DNA of 64,000 nt from NCBI RefSeq assembly GCF_007747655.1, contig NZ_CP036274.1:4588001-4652000 (forward strand), given 5' to 3'. Position numbers and translations under genes: made by a program. Origin of the DNA: Anatilimnocola aggregata. GTDB taxonomy: Bacteria > Planctomycetota > Planctomycetia > Pirellulales > Pirellulaceae. The stretch's first letter is position 1. The number at the start of each line of letters is the position of its first letter. Positions 9,384-18,398 of the stretch are shown here, piece after piece. Under the pieces are notes generated by a model. The model was not told the DNA's origin. It saw only the letters and a program-made list of their open reading frames with translations, and did no database searches.

Positions 9384-9752
9384 GGTTCAAGACCCTTGCG
9401 GCGGAACGGCTTCGGAACGGAAAGTGCGCGAACCACAAACCTACTACATCAATACCGGCGAGCAAGCAGCGGGTGCTGGCATTTGGATTCAGCGGTTAGG
9501 CAAGCTGTACGGCTTCGCACTGACCTTACCGATGGCACACGGTTGTAAGGAATTTAACGGCCGTACGGTTTACACCCCCCGAAGAATCCTTACGAGTGTA
9601 CCACAAGGCCCGAAATTCATGGTGTTTTGGGTTCAATCGCTCGAATTGTCATATTAGGAACAATCGCACCTACCCTTGCCTTCGTTCCAATCGGCCCCCA
9701 CCCGAGCGAGAGACTTCTGATAGCAAATCTTGTTTGCCCGTAGCCTGCCATC
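9384..9752. promoter_or_regulatory. Divergent control region between the export operon and the TolC gene
   Basis: 369 bases with no gene between two divergently transcribed genes. It contains an inverted repeat GTAAGGA (9545-9551) / TCCTTAC (9587-9593) and, between the arms, a perfect 8-bp palindrome CCGTACGG (9561-9568). This is a candidate operator that could coordinate both transcripts. I see no convincing sigma-70 box pair. Confidence 0.35.
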
Positions 9753-11759
9753 ATGAAACCACTTCACTGCAAATTGCTGCCGTCAGAGATCGTGCTTGCC
9801 TGCACGCTGACGATTGCGCTGTGGAGCGGCTGTGCGACGTCGAAGACCTCCCAGACCGCACTGCATGAGCCTGCTGCCGTTCGTGCCATCGCACTTACCA
9901 AAATCGAATATCCCGATGCGGTGGCTCCCATTCGCGAAGATACCCTGACCAGCATTCCGCCGCGCACCATTCGCGAAATGGGATCGCTGACTTATTGGGA
10001 TTTAACGCTCGAAGACGCGGTGCGGCTCGCGCTTGAGAACTCGAAAGTCCTCCGCGACTTGGGAGGAACAGTTGTCCGCTCGCCCGATGCCTCGGTCACC
10101 TCGACTGACCCGGCCATTCAAGAGACCGATCCCCGCTTCGGTGTCGAAGCAGCACTCTCGGACTTTGATGCTCAATTGCTGACGACGCTCAACAGCGAAC
10201 GGATCGATCGCCGCCTCAATAACCGATTTCTCGGCGACCTCGGCTTCTTGTCCGGCCAAAAAGATCAGTTGGATACGCAGATCTCCAAGCGTACTGCGAC
10301 TGGTACGCAGTTCTTTCTGCGACAGCATCTGGACTTCGACCGCGATAACAACCTGGGCAACCAATTTCCCGGCGGTGCGGCCAACGTCTTTTACGAAGGT
10401 GAAGTTCGGCAACCGCTGCTCCAAGGAAACGGCCTCGACTTTAATCGCATTGCGGGGCCAAACGGCACACCGGGCTCGTTCAATGGTGTGCTGATCGCGC
10501 GGATTCGCACCGATGTCAGCCTCGCAGATTTTGAGATCGGCCTGCGCGACTTTGTGAGCAACGTCGAGAACGCCTATTGGGATCTCTATTATTCCTATCG
10601 CGATCTGGACGCCAAAGTGCGGGCGCGCGACACCGCGCTTGAGACCTGGCGCCGCATTCAAGCCTTGAACCAAACGGGCCGCCGCGGCGGCGAAGCCGAG
10701 AAAGAGGCCCAGGCTCGCGAGCAGTTCTTCCGCTTCGAGGCTGAAGCGCAAGATTCGCTGGCAGGGCGGCCACTGGATGGTACTCGTACCAACAACGGCA
10801 GCCGCCCCGGAACATTTCGCGGTCTGCCCGGTGTACTCGTCAACGAGCGACGCTTGCGCCTGCTCATGAATGTTCCCACGCAAGGCGAAGAACTTATTCG
10901 CCCGGCCGAAGAACCCTCGTGGGCAAGCGTGGTCTTCGATTGGTCCAGCATTTCTGCCGAAGCGCTGGTCCGGCGTGCCGAGTTGCGCCGGCAACGGTGG
11001 CAATTGAAGCGGCGGGAACTGGAATTGATTGCGGCCCGCAACTTTTTGATGCCGCAACTTGACCTCGTCGGAAAGTATCGGTTCCGTGGCTTTGGCGATG
11101 ACCTGATCAATCCCGATAGTACCGGCCTGCCGCGCTTTGACAACGCTTTTATGGACCTGACCTCGGGCGACTTTCAGGAATGGCAAGTCGGCGTCGAGTT
11201 ATCGATGCCCCTTGGCTTTCGCCAGGCTTATGCGGGTGTTCGGAATGCCGAGTTGCGGATTGTCCGCGAGCGCAGCCTGCTGGATGCGCAGGAACGCGAA
11301 ATTATCTGCGACCTGAGTCTCGCCATCTCCGAACTCGATCGTTCATACCTGGTGATGCATACCAACTACAACCGCTGGGTGGCCGCGCGGCAGCAGTTGG
11401 CCGCGGTCGACGCTGCCTTTCAGGATGACCGCGTCGAGTTCATCGCTGTCTTGGATGCACAGCGGCGCTATGCCGAGGCAGAGAGTCAGCAGTATCGTTC
11501 GCGTGTCGAATATGCCGTGGCACTCAAAAACGTTCACTTCGAAAAAGGGACGATGCTCGACTATCTGGGAATTGCTTCAGCTGAAGGCCCTTGGCCCGGC
11601 AAAGCCTACGACGATGCCCTCCGTCGCGATGCGATGCGGGGACGCGTTCATGCGATCCCTCGCAGCGCGCTGATTATCAGCACCGAAACTCCCACCGTCG
11701 AACTGCCTGCCAGCGCGCTACCGGAATTGCTCCCGCAGCCCCCTGCTGCAAATCCATGA
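9753..11759 (+). CDS. TolC-family outer-membrane efflux lipoprotein
   Basis: 668 residues, longer than typical TolC proteins (about 450-500). A signal sequence ends in a lipobox-like LWSGC with Cys27. The body has the TolC pattern of two helical repeats: WDLTLEDAVRLALENSK near 85, GLRDFVSNVENAYWDLYYSYR about 270-290, ELIAARNFLMPQLDLVGKYR near 425, and LDAQEREIICDLSLAISELDRSY about 510. It forms the outer-membrane duct. It diverges from the HlyD/M50 operon, which has adaptors but no duct, so the two transcripts probably build one envelope-spanning complex. A Pro/Leu-rich tail follows the fold. Confidence 0.88.
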   Translation: MKPLHCKLLPSEIVLACTLTIALWSGCATSKTSQTALHEPAAVRAIALTKIEYPDAVAPIREDTLTSIPPRTIREMGSLTYWDLTLEDAVRLALENSKVLRDLGGTVVRSPDASVTSTDPAIQETDPRFGVEAALSDFDAQLLTTLNSERIDRRLNNRFLGDLGFLSGQKDQLDTQISKRTATGTQFFLRQHLDFDRDNNLGNQFPGGAANVFYEGEVRQPLLQGNGLDFNRIAGPNGTPGSFNGVLIARIRTDVSLADFEIGLRDFVSNVENAYWDLYYSYRDLDAKVRARDTALETWRRIQALNQTGRRGGEAEKEAQAREQFFRFEAEAQDSLAGRPLDGTRTNNGSRPGTFRGLPGVLVNERRLRLLMNVPTQGEELIRPAEEPSWASVVFDWSSISAEALVRRAELRRQRWQLKRRELELIAARNFLMPQLDLVGKYRFRGFGDDLINPDSTGLPRFDNAFMDLTSGDFQEWQVGVELSMPLGFRQAYAGVRNAELRIVRERSLLDAQEREIICDLSLAISELDRSYLVMHTNYNRWVAARQQLAAVDAAFQDDRVEFIAVLDAQRRYAEAESQQYRSRVEYAVALKNVHFEKGTMLDYLGIASAEGPWPGKAYDDALRRDAMRGRVHAIPRSALIISTETPTVELPASALPELLPQPPAANP

Positions 11760-12231
11760 TGAAGCGTTGAATCGCAAACCGCCTCGCGCGGGTAGTGGGC
11801 TGATTTGATTGACCAGCCTGGTCATCGGGATTGCGATTATCGAAGCCATTCGCGCTGGCACCTCTTTAGGAAACCCAAAGCGTCAGCGAGGAGAGCGAGC
11901 GCGAGGCACGGAAGTGCAAGTCTCGCGAAATGCGTTGAGGTGACTCGCGTGGCAACATAGCGCGGGCAACAGCGAATAGCCTAACTCTCGCGACGGCTCT
12001 TAACCGCGATTAGCACGTGCCTCGCTCAGGCATTTCAAACGTGACGTCGCCGGTTTTAAATTGCGGCTCCAATGGCTAATAAAGTATAGTTTATTTAGTA
12101 AGTATCTGCTACAATGTTATCGCTATATTGCGACTAATGTTGTCAGTTACTCGGTTTCAGCAAGGGAGTATTATTCGCCGTAATTGCGTGCTGCACGACG
12201 GTCACCGAATGGCCGCTGGAAGGCCGCACAG

Positions 12232-12269
12232 CCAAAATTGATTATGGAAATTTCCGCAATCGATTTTGG
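12232..12269. other. Strong hairpin in intergenic region
   Basis: CCAAAATTGAT (12232-12242) pairs over all 11 positions, one as G-U, with ATCGATTTTGG (12259-12269). The 16-base loop contains the palindrome GGAAATTTCC, so the stem can extend. No T-tract follows on either strand, so it is not a classic terminator; it could be part of an untranslated leader, a small RNA or a protein-binding site. Confidence 0.5.
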
Positions 12270-12343
12270 AGGTTTCCACTAGCCGGCAAACAGTTGTGGC
12301 GAAGCGATGAATCGTAAAGACATGCTAAGGAGGTGCTTGCGAG

Positions 12344-12484
12344 ATGCATGGCCGCCCTAAAGGCAGCAACCGATTATCGCGAAAGTTTAACTTGCCGGAA
12401 ATTTTTTGGAGGCAATTTGGCCCAGGGGAATTCGGAAGTCGGCGGAACCAATGGTTAAAGAGGGAGGAATTAGTGGAGACTTAA
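12344..12484 (+). CDS. Possible 46-residue basic peptide
   Basis: A short frame (MHGRPKGSNRLSRKF...) follows AAGGAGG ten bases upstream, a near-ideal ribosome-binding site. The product is strongly basic and its GRPKGS near the start resembles an AT-hook core. It has no signal peptide. There is no other support, so it may be chance; listed because of the unusual strength of the ribosome-binding site. Confidence 0.22.
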   Translation: MHGRPKGSNRLSRKFNLPEIFWRQFGPGEFGSRRNQWLKREELVET

Positions 12485-12825
12485 CTGCCAATAAGAGTTC
12501 GCCTGTAGCGACCGGACGAAGATGTGGGCGGCAACCTGACGGACAATTTCGCGGTTATCTGCCAGCTGGTTGAAACACGAGTGGTTTGAATGAGTACAAA
12601 TGCCAGCTGAAATCGCTTAGTTCGTAAGCCTTGTCTTAGAAACCAGTTCCTGCCGCTCGGTTGAACTTATTCAGTTCACCGGCAGAAGATATTTGGCAGC
12701 CGAACGGGCATTCGTCTAAGATGGTGGCTTCGCTGTCAGGCCCTAAGGTCAGTGCAATCGGGACTGTGATTCGGGGCAAGAATTCGAAGTTCGCCGGGAT
12801 CGACAATTATCAAAGGGAAATGGGT

Positions 12826-14775
12826 ATGTCCAAAAGCCGCTGGCTGAATCGGCTGGTTGGGTGTTTCGTCTCGCTCGTGCTGGGGTTGCCCTGTGTTGTT
12901 TGGGCAGCACCGACGGCCGAACAGCGAGAGGAACTCGCCGCCATCGCGACACTGATGACCAAGGCCGGCAACCTGTTCCAGAACGGCAAGCACAAAGAGG
13001 CTGCCGACGCTGTGAAGGAAGTCCAGTCGCGGCTGGAGAAGATCGCAGCCGTCGGTGACGATCAGATCACCAATCAGCTTGTGCCCATTCACAAACGCCT
13101 CACCAATGCTCACGCCCTGCTGGAACTGGAAGGGTTGACACTCCCTGAACTCAAGCCCCTGGCGGCTCTGGCTGCCGTCGCTGCCAAGCCCGATCCCAAT
13201 GCACCTGCCGGTGCACCAGGCGGCGCGGGCGAGGTGAGCTTCACCAAGCAAGTGGTGCCGATTCTGAATAGTCGCTGCGGTGGTTGTCACGTGCGCAAGG
13301 CAAGCGGCATGTTCTCGATGGCTTCGTATGCCGCCTTAATGAAAGGTCCGCCAGCTGGCCTGGTCATCTTTAAGGGAGATGGCAAGGGGAGCGTGTTGAT
13401 GGAAAAGATCGACGATGGCGAAATGCCGCCGAGTGGTCAAAAGATTCCTGCAGCTGAAATTGAAATGCTCCGCAAGTGGATCACCGAGGGTGCCAAGTTC
13501 GACGGTGCCGATCCGATGGGCGATATCACGGCCCTCGCAACCGCCGGCACACCTGCCGCGACCCCCGCCGCCCCCATTGTGCAGCAAGCGACCGGCAAAG
13601 AAACCATTAGCTTCGCCAAAGACATTGCCCCCGTGCTGGCCGCCAATTGCAATGGCTGCCACGGTACGAATCGTCCGCGCGAGAACTTCAGCGTGAACAC
13701 GTTCGAAAGTCTGCTCAAGGGTGGCGATGCCGGTGTGAACATTCTGCCCGGCAAGCCTGGCGATAGTCTCCTCATCAAAAAGTTGAAGGGAACTGCCGCC
13801 GATGGTGGTCGCATGCCCTTGAATCAGCCCGCGCTGGCCGACACGGTGATTGCCAAGTTTGAAAAGTGGATCGAAGAAGGGGCGAAGTTCGACGGGCCCG
13901 ATGCCAAGCAGCCTGTGGCAGAACTGGCGGCCATCACCAAGGCGATTAACTCGACGCACGAGCAGCTGAGCCAGGACCGCGCGGTGGTGGCTTTGCAAAA
14001 TTGGGCCCTCACTTTGCCGGGTGAAGAGCCGGCCCGCATTGAAACCACGAACTATTTGGTGCTTGGAAACGTTGGTCCCAACACATTGACAGAAATTGGT
14101 GAACAGGCCGAGGCGCTGGCACCCAAGGTTGCTGAGGTGTTTAAGGCTCCAGCCGATCAGCCGCTCGTCAAAGGTCGCCTGACGCTCTTCGTCTTCCGCG
14201 ATCGGTACAGCTATAGCGAGTTTGGCAAGATGGTCGAAAGGCGGAGTTTGCCGCAGCCTTGGCGCGGTCACTTCAAGTTCAGCACCGTCGATGCGTACGC
14301 GGGTGTTGTCGTACCGAAAGCAGGCACCACACAAGACTATTCGGTGCAAGGGTTGATCACGCAGCAGTTGGCCGGAACTTACATGGCTTCGCTCGGCAAG
14401 GGCGTGCCCTATTGGTTCGCTGCCGGCACCGGCCGCGTGGTGAGTGCCCGTCTTTCACCGGGCGATGCGCGCGTTGGTGCGTGGGACGAAGCGGTCCCGG
14501 GCGTGGTGAGCTCGATGCCTGCTTCCGATGCGTTTCTCAATGGCAACATGGAACAGGAAGCTGCGGACATTGCCGCTTATAGCTTTGTCAGGACGCTAAT
14601 GGCCGATAGCCGCAGGTTCCAAATGTTGGTCGATGCGCTACGCAAAGGTGGCGACTTCACCAAGTCGTTCTCGGACGTTTATGGCGGCAGCCCGGCTCAA
14701 GTGACTGCTGCTTGGGCACCGAAAGCTGCCAGTTCCAAGCCGAAGACCACACGCCCATTGCCACCGAAGAAGTAA
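12826..14775 (+). CDS. Secreted protein with two PSCyt1-type cytochrome c modules and a degenerate peptidase-MA-like domain
   Basis: The ATG at 12826 is preferred because GGGA lies seven bases before it and it gives a signal peptide at once (LVGCFVSLVLGLPCVVWAA); the product is 649 residues. Residues 28-105 are helical. Two haem-binding sites follow, CGGCH at 151-155 and CNGCH at 275-279, each with the planctomycete cytochrome pattern ending in MPPSGQKIP or MPLNQPAL and WITEGAKFDG / WIEEGAKFDG. The C-terminal third (FRDRYSYSEFGKMVERR, then LITQQLAGTYMASLGKGVPYWFAAG) resembles the gluzincin-like MA domain, but the HExxH zinc site is replaced by TQQLAGTYM. It probably acts in periplasmic electron transfer or as a binding scaffold. 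Confidence 0.85.
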   Translation: MSKSRWLNRLVGCFVSLVLGLPCVVWAAPTAEQREELAAIATLMTKAGNLFQNGKHKEAADAVKEVQSRLEKIAAVGDDQITNQLVPIHKRLTNAHALLELEGLTLPELKPLAALAAVAAKPDPNAPAGAPGGAGEVSFTKQVVPILNSRCGGCHVRKASGMFSMASYAALMKGPPAGLVIFKGDGKGSVLMEKIDDGEMPPSGQKIPAAEIEMLRKWITEGAKFDGADPMGDITALATAGTPAATPAAPIVQQATGKETISFAKDIAPVLAANCNGCHGTNRPRENFSVNTFESLLKGGDAGVNILPGKPGDSLLIKKLKGTAADGGRMPLNQPALADTVIAKFEKWIEEGAKFDGPDAKQPVAELAAITKAINSTHEQLSQDRAVVALQNWALTLPGEEPARIETTNYLVLGNVGPNTLTEIGEQAEALAPKVAEVFKAPADQPLVKGRLTLFVFRDRYSYSEFGKMVERRSLPQPWRGHFKFSTVDAYAGVVVPKAGTTQDYSVQGLITQQLAGTYMASLGKGVPYWFAAGTGRVVSARLSPGDARVGAWDEAVPGVVSSMPASDAFLNGNMEQEAADIAAYSFVRTLMADSRRFQMLVDALRKGGDFTKSFSDVYGGSPAQVTAAWAPKAASSKPKTTRPLPPKK

Positions 14776-14809
14776 CTCTGCCTGAGAAGGGGAGTCCGAT
14801 TTAGCTCGC

Positions 14810-14837
14810 AAGGGAGTCGAATATATTCGGCTCCCTT
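14810..14837 (+). terminator. Hairpin after the cytochrome gene
   Basis: AAGGGAGTCGAAT (14810-14822) pairs with ATTCGGCTCCCTT (14825-14837), 13 positions including one T-G wobble, 35 bases after the stop. No T-run follows directly, so it is a terminator-like or RNA-stabilising hairpin, not a canonical intrinsic terminator. Confidence 0.5.
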
Positions 14838-14983
14838 GATGCGTTGATGGTGTCAATAAAAAAATCGTAATTTCGTCAGCGAAATATCTTTTGTCGCATT
14901 CGCGGCATCGCTAGAATCCCGAATAGTTCACCGCGGCCCTGCCTCGCGGCGTGTGAATTTCTTCTCTGTCGGGGTCTCATCCA

Positions 14984-16009
14984 ATGTACCTCTCTCGTCG
15001 CAAGGCTCCGGGCTTTACGCTCGTCGAGCTGCTGGTTGTCATTGCCATCATCGGCGTACTTGTGGCTCTGCTCTTGCCTGCAGTGCAAGCCGCGCGCGAA
15101 GCTGCCCGCCGGGCTTCTTGTCTGAACAATCTGCGTCAGCATGGCATCGCGACACAGAACTTTCATGACACGCATCAGTACCTGCCGCCACTCCGCATTG
15201 CGGGCAGCGAAGGTTGGGCCAGCTACTGGGTGATGATCATGCCTTATATGGAACAGAAGGCCTTGTATGAGAAGTGGAACTTGAAGCTGAAGTATGCGGA
15301 GCAAACGGCGGAGGCACGGCAGACGCAAATCAAGAACAACTTCTGTCCTTCGCGCCGCATGAACGGGCTGAGTAGGTCCGAGGGCTTTGCGGTTGCCGAT
15401 AGTTCTGCACCACCGGAACCGAGTGGCGGCTCGAGCGAGCAACGCTTTAGCGCCGGCAACAACTTGCCCGGCTCGGTGGGCGATTATGCGGCGTGTGTCG
15501 GCGATATGCGTGGCACTCCGAATGATCCCAATGCTCAGAATTGGTTCAACACCAACAGCAACGGCGCGATCATTATTGGCAGCCCCGACCCGGCCCCGGC
15601 CAATCCAGCTGCGGCCGGCTTTGCCGTCAACACTTGGACCTGCAACACGCGACTTTCATCAATTGAAGATGGTACCAGCAACACGTTCCTCGTCGGCGAG
15701 AAGCACGTGCCGAACAAGATGTTCGGCCGCTTGAAGGTGGGTGACGGTCCGATTTATAGCGGTGCGTGGTCCGCATTTCCGGGTCGGATTGCGGGCATCG
15801 AAGATCCCCTCGCGCGAGGTCCGAACGATATCACGCCGAGCGCCGGCGTGGTCGACGGCATCTATGCTCGCAAGTTTGGCAGTTGGCATCCGGGCGTTTG
15901 TCAGTTCGTGCACTGCGATGGCAGCACGCGCGCCGTGAACACCACCATCGATAGCGCCACGCTGCGCGCCATGGCAGTGCGCAACGATGGCGAAGTCATT
16001 AAGAACTGA
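14984..16009 (+). CDS. DUF1559 (SBP_bac_10) prepilin-like protein
   Basis: 341 residues. The N-terminus is a type II secretion/type IV prepilin signal: short basic leader, then [20 protein letters not shown] with cleavage expected before Phe and Glu at position +5. Next comes the DUF1559 hallmark [18 protein letters not shown]. The C-terminus carries the H-X9-DG signature in [15 protein letters not shown]. This family is massively expanded in planctomycetes and its members probably form pseudopilin-like surface structures. A small lipoprotein gene follows 54 bases later, the usual pairing. The start is fixed by the prepilin leader although the ribosome-binding site is weak. Confidence 0.95.
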   Translation: MYLSRRKAPGFTLVELLVVIAIIGVLVALLLPAVQAAREAARRASCLNNLRQHGIATQNFHDTHQYLPPLRIAGSEGWASYWVMIMPYMEQKALYEKWNLKLKYAEQTAEARQTQIKNNFCPSRRMNGLSRSEGFAVADSSAPPEPSGGSSEQRFSAGNNLPGSVGDYAACVGDMRGTPNDPNAQNWFNTNSNGAIIIGSPDPAPANPAAAGFAVNTWTCNTRLSSIEDGTSNTFLVGEKHVPNKMFGRLKVGDGPIYSGAWSAFPGRIAGIEDPLARGPNDITPSAGVVDGIYARKFGSWHPGVCQFVHCDGSTRAVNTTIDSATLRAMAVRNDGEVIKN

Positions 16010-16063
16010 ATGCTTCGTCGACAGACGCAGAGTCGCCTCAAGATCTCCAGCGGGATTTAGTCA

Positions 16064-16498
16064 ATGCATCGCTCCATTCATTCTGGTCGACTAGGCTGGT
16101 TCGCTCTGGCTTGCATCAGCGGCCTCGCCGGTTGCAGCAGCGACGTGCACCCTGTTGAAGGGCTGGTTGTTTGGAAGGACAACCAACAGCCGGCCAGCGA
16201 ACTGGCCGGCTCGTTGATTCAATTTGAACTGCCCGACCTGGACATGAGTTCGCGCGGGCAGATCAAGGCCGACGGTTCCTTTCAACTCACCACTCACCAA
16301 CAAAACGACGGCGCGCCCCTGGGCGAACATATCGTGCTGATCATTGAAGTCGGACGGCAGTCAATCAATGGCGGGAGTCAGTTAGCGCCGGGCAAGATCG
16401 ATACTCGCTATGCGTCGCCTCGCACTACCGACTTGAAGGTCACTGTTACGCCAGGGAAGAACCAGCCGCAGTTGGAAGTGGAGCGTTTCAAATTGTGA
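16064..16498 (+). CDS. Small lipoprotein, carboxypeptidase-regulatory-like fold, DUF1559 partner
   Basis: 144 residues. A signal peptide ends in lipobox LAGC (Cys24). The mature part is an Ig-like beta-sandwich in style: VEGLVVWKDNQQPASELAGS, GQIKADGSFQLTT and GEHIVLIIEV, the pattern of planctomycete lipoproteins that sit behind DUF1559 genes. A GCGGG lies in front of the ATG. It is probably tethered to a membrane and may help anchor or assemble the DUF1559 protein; that role is inferred from gene pairing only. Confidence 0.8.
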   Translation: MHRSIHSGRLGWFALACISGLAGCSSDVHPVEGLVVWKDNQQPASELAGSLIQFELPDLDMSSRGQIKADGSFQLTTHQQNDGAPLGEHIVLIIEVGRQSINGGSQLAPGKIDTRYASPRTTDLKVTVTPGKNQPQLEVERFKL

Positions 16499-16681
16499 GG
16501 GCGGGACCGTCGCCGGCAGCCTGCGAGTCCACTTATTCCGCCTGCGTGGGCTGAGACGCATGTTTTTCTGCAGTCCATAAGCCTTTCCGCTTTACGCGGT
16601 CCTAGCGTGACATCCGATGATGACGATAGCAGCAACCGATGTGGTGGCTGCTCCTCTCAGGCAGCGCGAAGGACCGGCGTA

Positions 16682-17320
16682 ATGGCGAAGTTTGTGGCCC
16701 GCATCGATGAACCCGGCGATCCGTACCCGCCGCACATCGCGTTGCCGAAAGCCTTGCCGCAATCGTCACAGGTTAACGGCGTGCGCGGGCTGGCCATTGT
16801 CCGTGGTCAGGCTCGGCAGATGTTCCGTCCGATCGAAGGCCCGGTCTTCATGATTGGTACCGCCGCCGACTGCGACCTGGTATTGGCCGACGACGCCTTT
16901 CCCGAGACGTTTCTCTACCTGTATCAAAAGAACGGCATCGTCACGGTGCGCCGCCTGGGTACGGGACCAGAACTCTACGTCGACGAGATGGAAGTCGATG
17001 CCACCGAGTTGCAGCTTGGCTCGCTGCTGGAATTTGGGCCGTATGCGTTCCGCCTGGCGGAGGAGTCGGCCGAAGGTCCAGGCCACGATGCCGGCCCCGA
17101 CAGTGGCCCCGATCGCAGCGACGACAACGAACCCTTTTTGCCGGCCGACTATTCGGCTTGGGAAATGAACGAGTCAGCTGTGGTCGACAAAGTGCGGGCA
17201 TTGCTTGCCGATGTGCAGGCCAGTTTGCTCGCCGCGAAAGAACAGCAATCGCTTCGTTTGTTTGCTGGTAATCAATCCCAGCCCATTAGCAGCCGCCCCT
17301 TGCGACGACAAAGTGCCTGA
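16682..17320 (+). CDS. FHA-domain protein
   Basis: 212 residues from the ATG at 16682, chosen because GAAGGA sits eight bases upstream; the frame opens earlier (16607) but that start lacks a site. Residues about 35-125 match an FHA fold: FRPIEGPVFMIGTAADCDLVL gives the first strands with the GxxxxCDL pattern, then LYLYQKNGIVTVRRLG and LQLGSLLEFGPYAFRL. The usual GR and SxxH residues are only partly kept, so phospho-threonine binding is not certain. A Gly/Asp/Pro linker and a helical C-terminus follow. No kinase gene is adjacent. It is soluble and cytoplasmic. Confidence 0.75.
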   Translation: MAKFVARIDEPGDPYPPHIALPKALPQSSQVNGVRGLAIVRGQARQMFRPIEGPVFMIGTAADCDLVLADDAFPETFLYLYQKNGIVTVRRLGTGPELYVDEMEVDATELQLGSLLEFGPYAFRLAEESAEGPGHDAGPDSGPDRSDDNEPFLPADYSAWEMNESAVVDKVRALLADVQASLLAAKEQQSLRLFAGNQSQPISSRPLRRQSA

Positions 17321-17358
17321 GTTAACGATCGATCGAGAAGTGAGTTTCAAACGCGTCT

Positions 17359-17616
17359 ATGGTTCAAGCAGCAGCGACAATTTCCGGCCTGATCGAATTT
17401 GAGCCTGCCGAGGCGCGGGCCAATCTCTACTTGCGTCAAGGCAGCGACGACACGCTCTCGTCCACCCTGCTCAGTCTCGCCCACGAACTGCTCAGCGACA
17501 CCGCGGATCACCCGAATTGCGGCTGGCTAAGCGAAACCGAAATCGTGGCAGACACTCAATCGCTCGAGCGCGATCTGCTCGTCATCTATCATCGCGTACA
17601 AAGGCGAGCTAATTAG
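17359..17616 (+). CDS. Small hypothetical protein downstream of the FHA gene
   Basis: 85 residues, acidic, helix-rich (TLLSLAHELLSDTADH, TQSLERDLLVIYHRVQRR), no signal peptide, no recognised family. It starts 38 bases after the FHA gene on the same strand and its stop overlaps the stop of tatD by four bases. Codon use resembles the neighbours. The ribosome-binding site is weak. The close spacing suggests co-transcription with the FHA gene. Confidence 0.55.
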   Translation: MVQAAATISGLIEFEPAEARANLYLRQGSDDTLSSTLLSLAHELLSDTADHPNCGWLSETEIVADTQSLERDLLVIYHRVQRRAN

Positions 17617-18392
17617 CCTCGCGAAAAGAGCCGCAGCGCGTTGGCCGTGGTGAGTGCGGCCAAGTCAGGCAGCGAAACTCCTCGCGACTCGGCCAAACAC
17701 TCAGCGGTGTGAATGACTAGGCGAGGTTCGTTTGGCCGCTGACTGCGAAACGGATGAGGTGTGAGATAGGGAGAGTCCGTTTCCACCAGAAGTCGATCGG
17801 CAGGGATTGTTGCCGCGACCGCCCGCAGGTCAGCCGATTTCTTAAACGTCAGCATGCCGGCAAAACTGATGTGCATGCCAAGCTTCAGGAACTCGGCGGC
17901 CTGCTCGCTAGTTCCGGTGAAAGAATGCATCACTCCACGCAGAGCGCCGCGGCTACGCGCCTCTTGCAGCATCGCGAGAATCTCGGCAAACGTTTCGCGC
18001 AGATGAATCACGAGCGGTAAGCCGGTTTGCTGCGATAGGCGAATATGCCGCTCGAAATAATCCTGCTGCAACTCCAGCGGGCAGTCTTTCCAATAGAGAT
18101 CGAGCCCCGTTTCGCCGAGGGCTACAACTTCGGGCTGATGAGACAATTGCTCAATGCGGGCCCAATCGCCGGGGAGTGCTTCGGCCGCGTGATTGGGATG
18201 AATTCCTGCCGAGCTACGAATCACCAGCGGAAATTGCCGAGCTAAGTCATAGCACTGCGCACTCGAGTCAGCTGAAGTACCGACGGCTAGGATCCGCGTA
18301 ACGCCAGCGCTCTTCGCGCGGTCGATCACTCCCGCAGTATCGACCGCCAATTGCGGGTCAAACAAGTGCGCGTGCGTGTCGTAAAGTTCCAT
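17613..18392 (-). CDS. tatD: TatD-family metal-dependent DNase
   Basis: 259 residues, the normal length. The TIM-barrel metal-binding motifs are all present: DTHAHL at the N-terminus, GETGLD near 93, VIHLRE near 128, MHSFTG near 155 and VETDSPYL near 203. TatD enzymes are 3'-5' exonucleases or deoxyribonucleases linked to DNA repair and DNA turnover in the cytoplasm. The gene follows the helical-bundle gene by six bases on the same strand, so the two are probably co-transcribed, and it converges with the small FHA-linked gene. Confidence 0.93.
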   Translation of the reverse strand: MELYDTHAHLFDPQLAVDTAGVIDRAKSAGVTRILAVGTSADSSAQCYDLARQFPLVIRSSAGIHPNHAAEALPGDWARIEQLSHQPEVVALGETGLDLYWKDCPLELQQDYFERHIRLSQQTGLPLVIHLRETFAEILAMLQEARSRGALRGVMHSFTGTSEQAAEFLKLGMHISFAGMLTFKKSADLRAVAATIPADRLLVETDSPYLTPHPFRSQRPNEPRLVIHTAECLAESRGVSLPDLAALTTANALRLFSRG

Positions 18393-18398
18393 GCCCAG

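Larger units (their letters stand above)
11760..12825. other. 1.07-kb intergenic stretch
   Basis: No gene is called with confidence here. It holds an AT-rich tract (about 12070-12150, plausible promoter territory for the cytochrome gene), a strong hairpin at 12232-12269, and a short frame at 12344-12484 with a good ribosome-binding site. The frame of the cytochrome gene is open back to 12661, but that part has no signal peptide and reads like untranslated leader. Confidence 0.5.

Noticed and set aside
10002-11186. Long minus-strand open frame (394 codons) opposite the TolC gene
   Set aside because: Antisense shadow of a clear TolC coding region in GC-rich DNA; no ribosome-binding site, no family features.
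13336-14349. Minus-strand frame of 337 codons opposite the di-haem cytochrome gene
   Set aside because: The plus strand encodes haem motifs and a signal peptide; the antisense frame has no recognisable domain.
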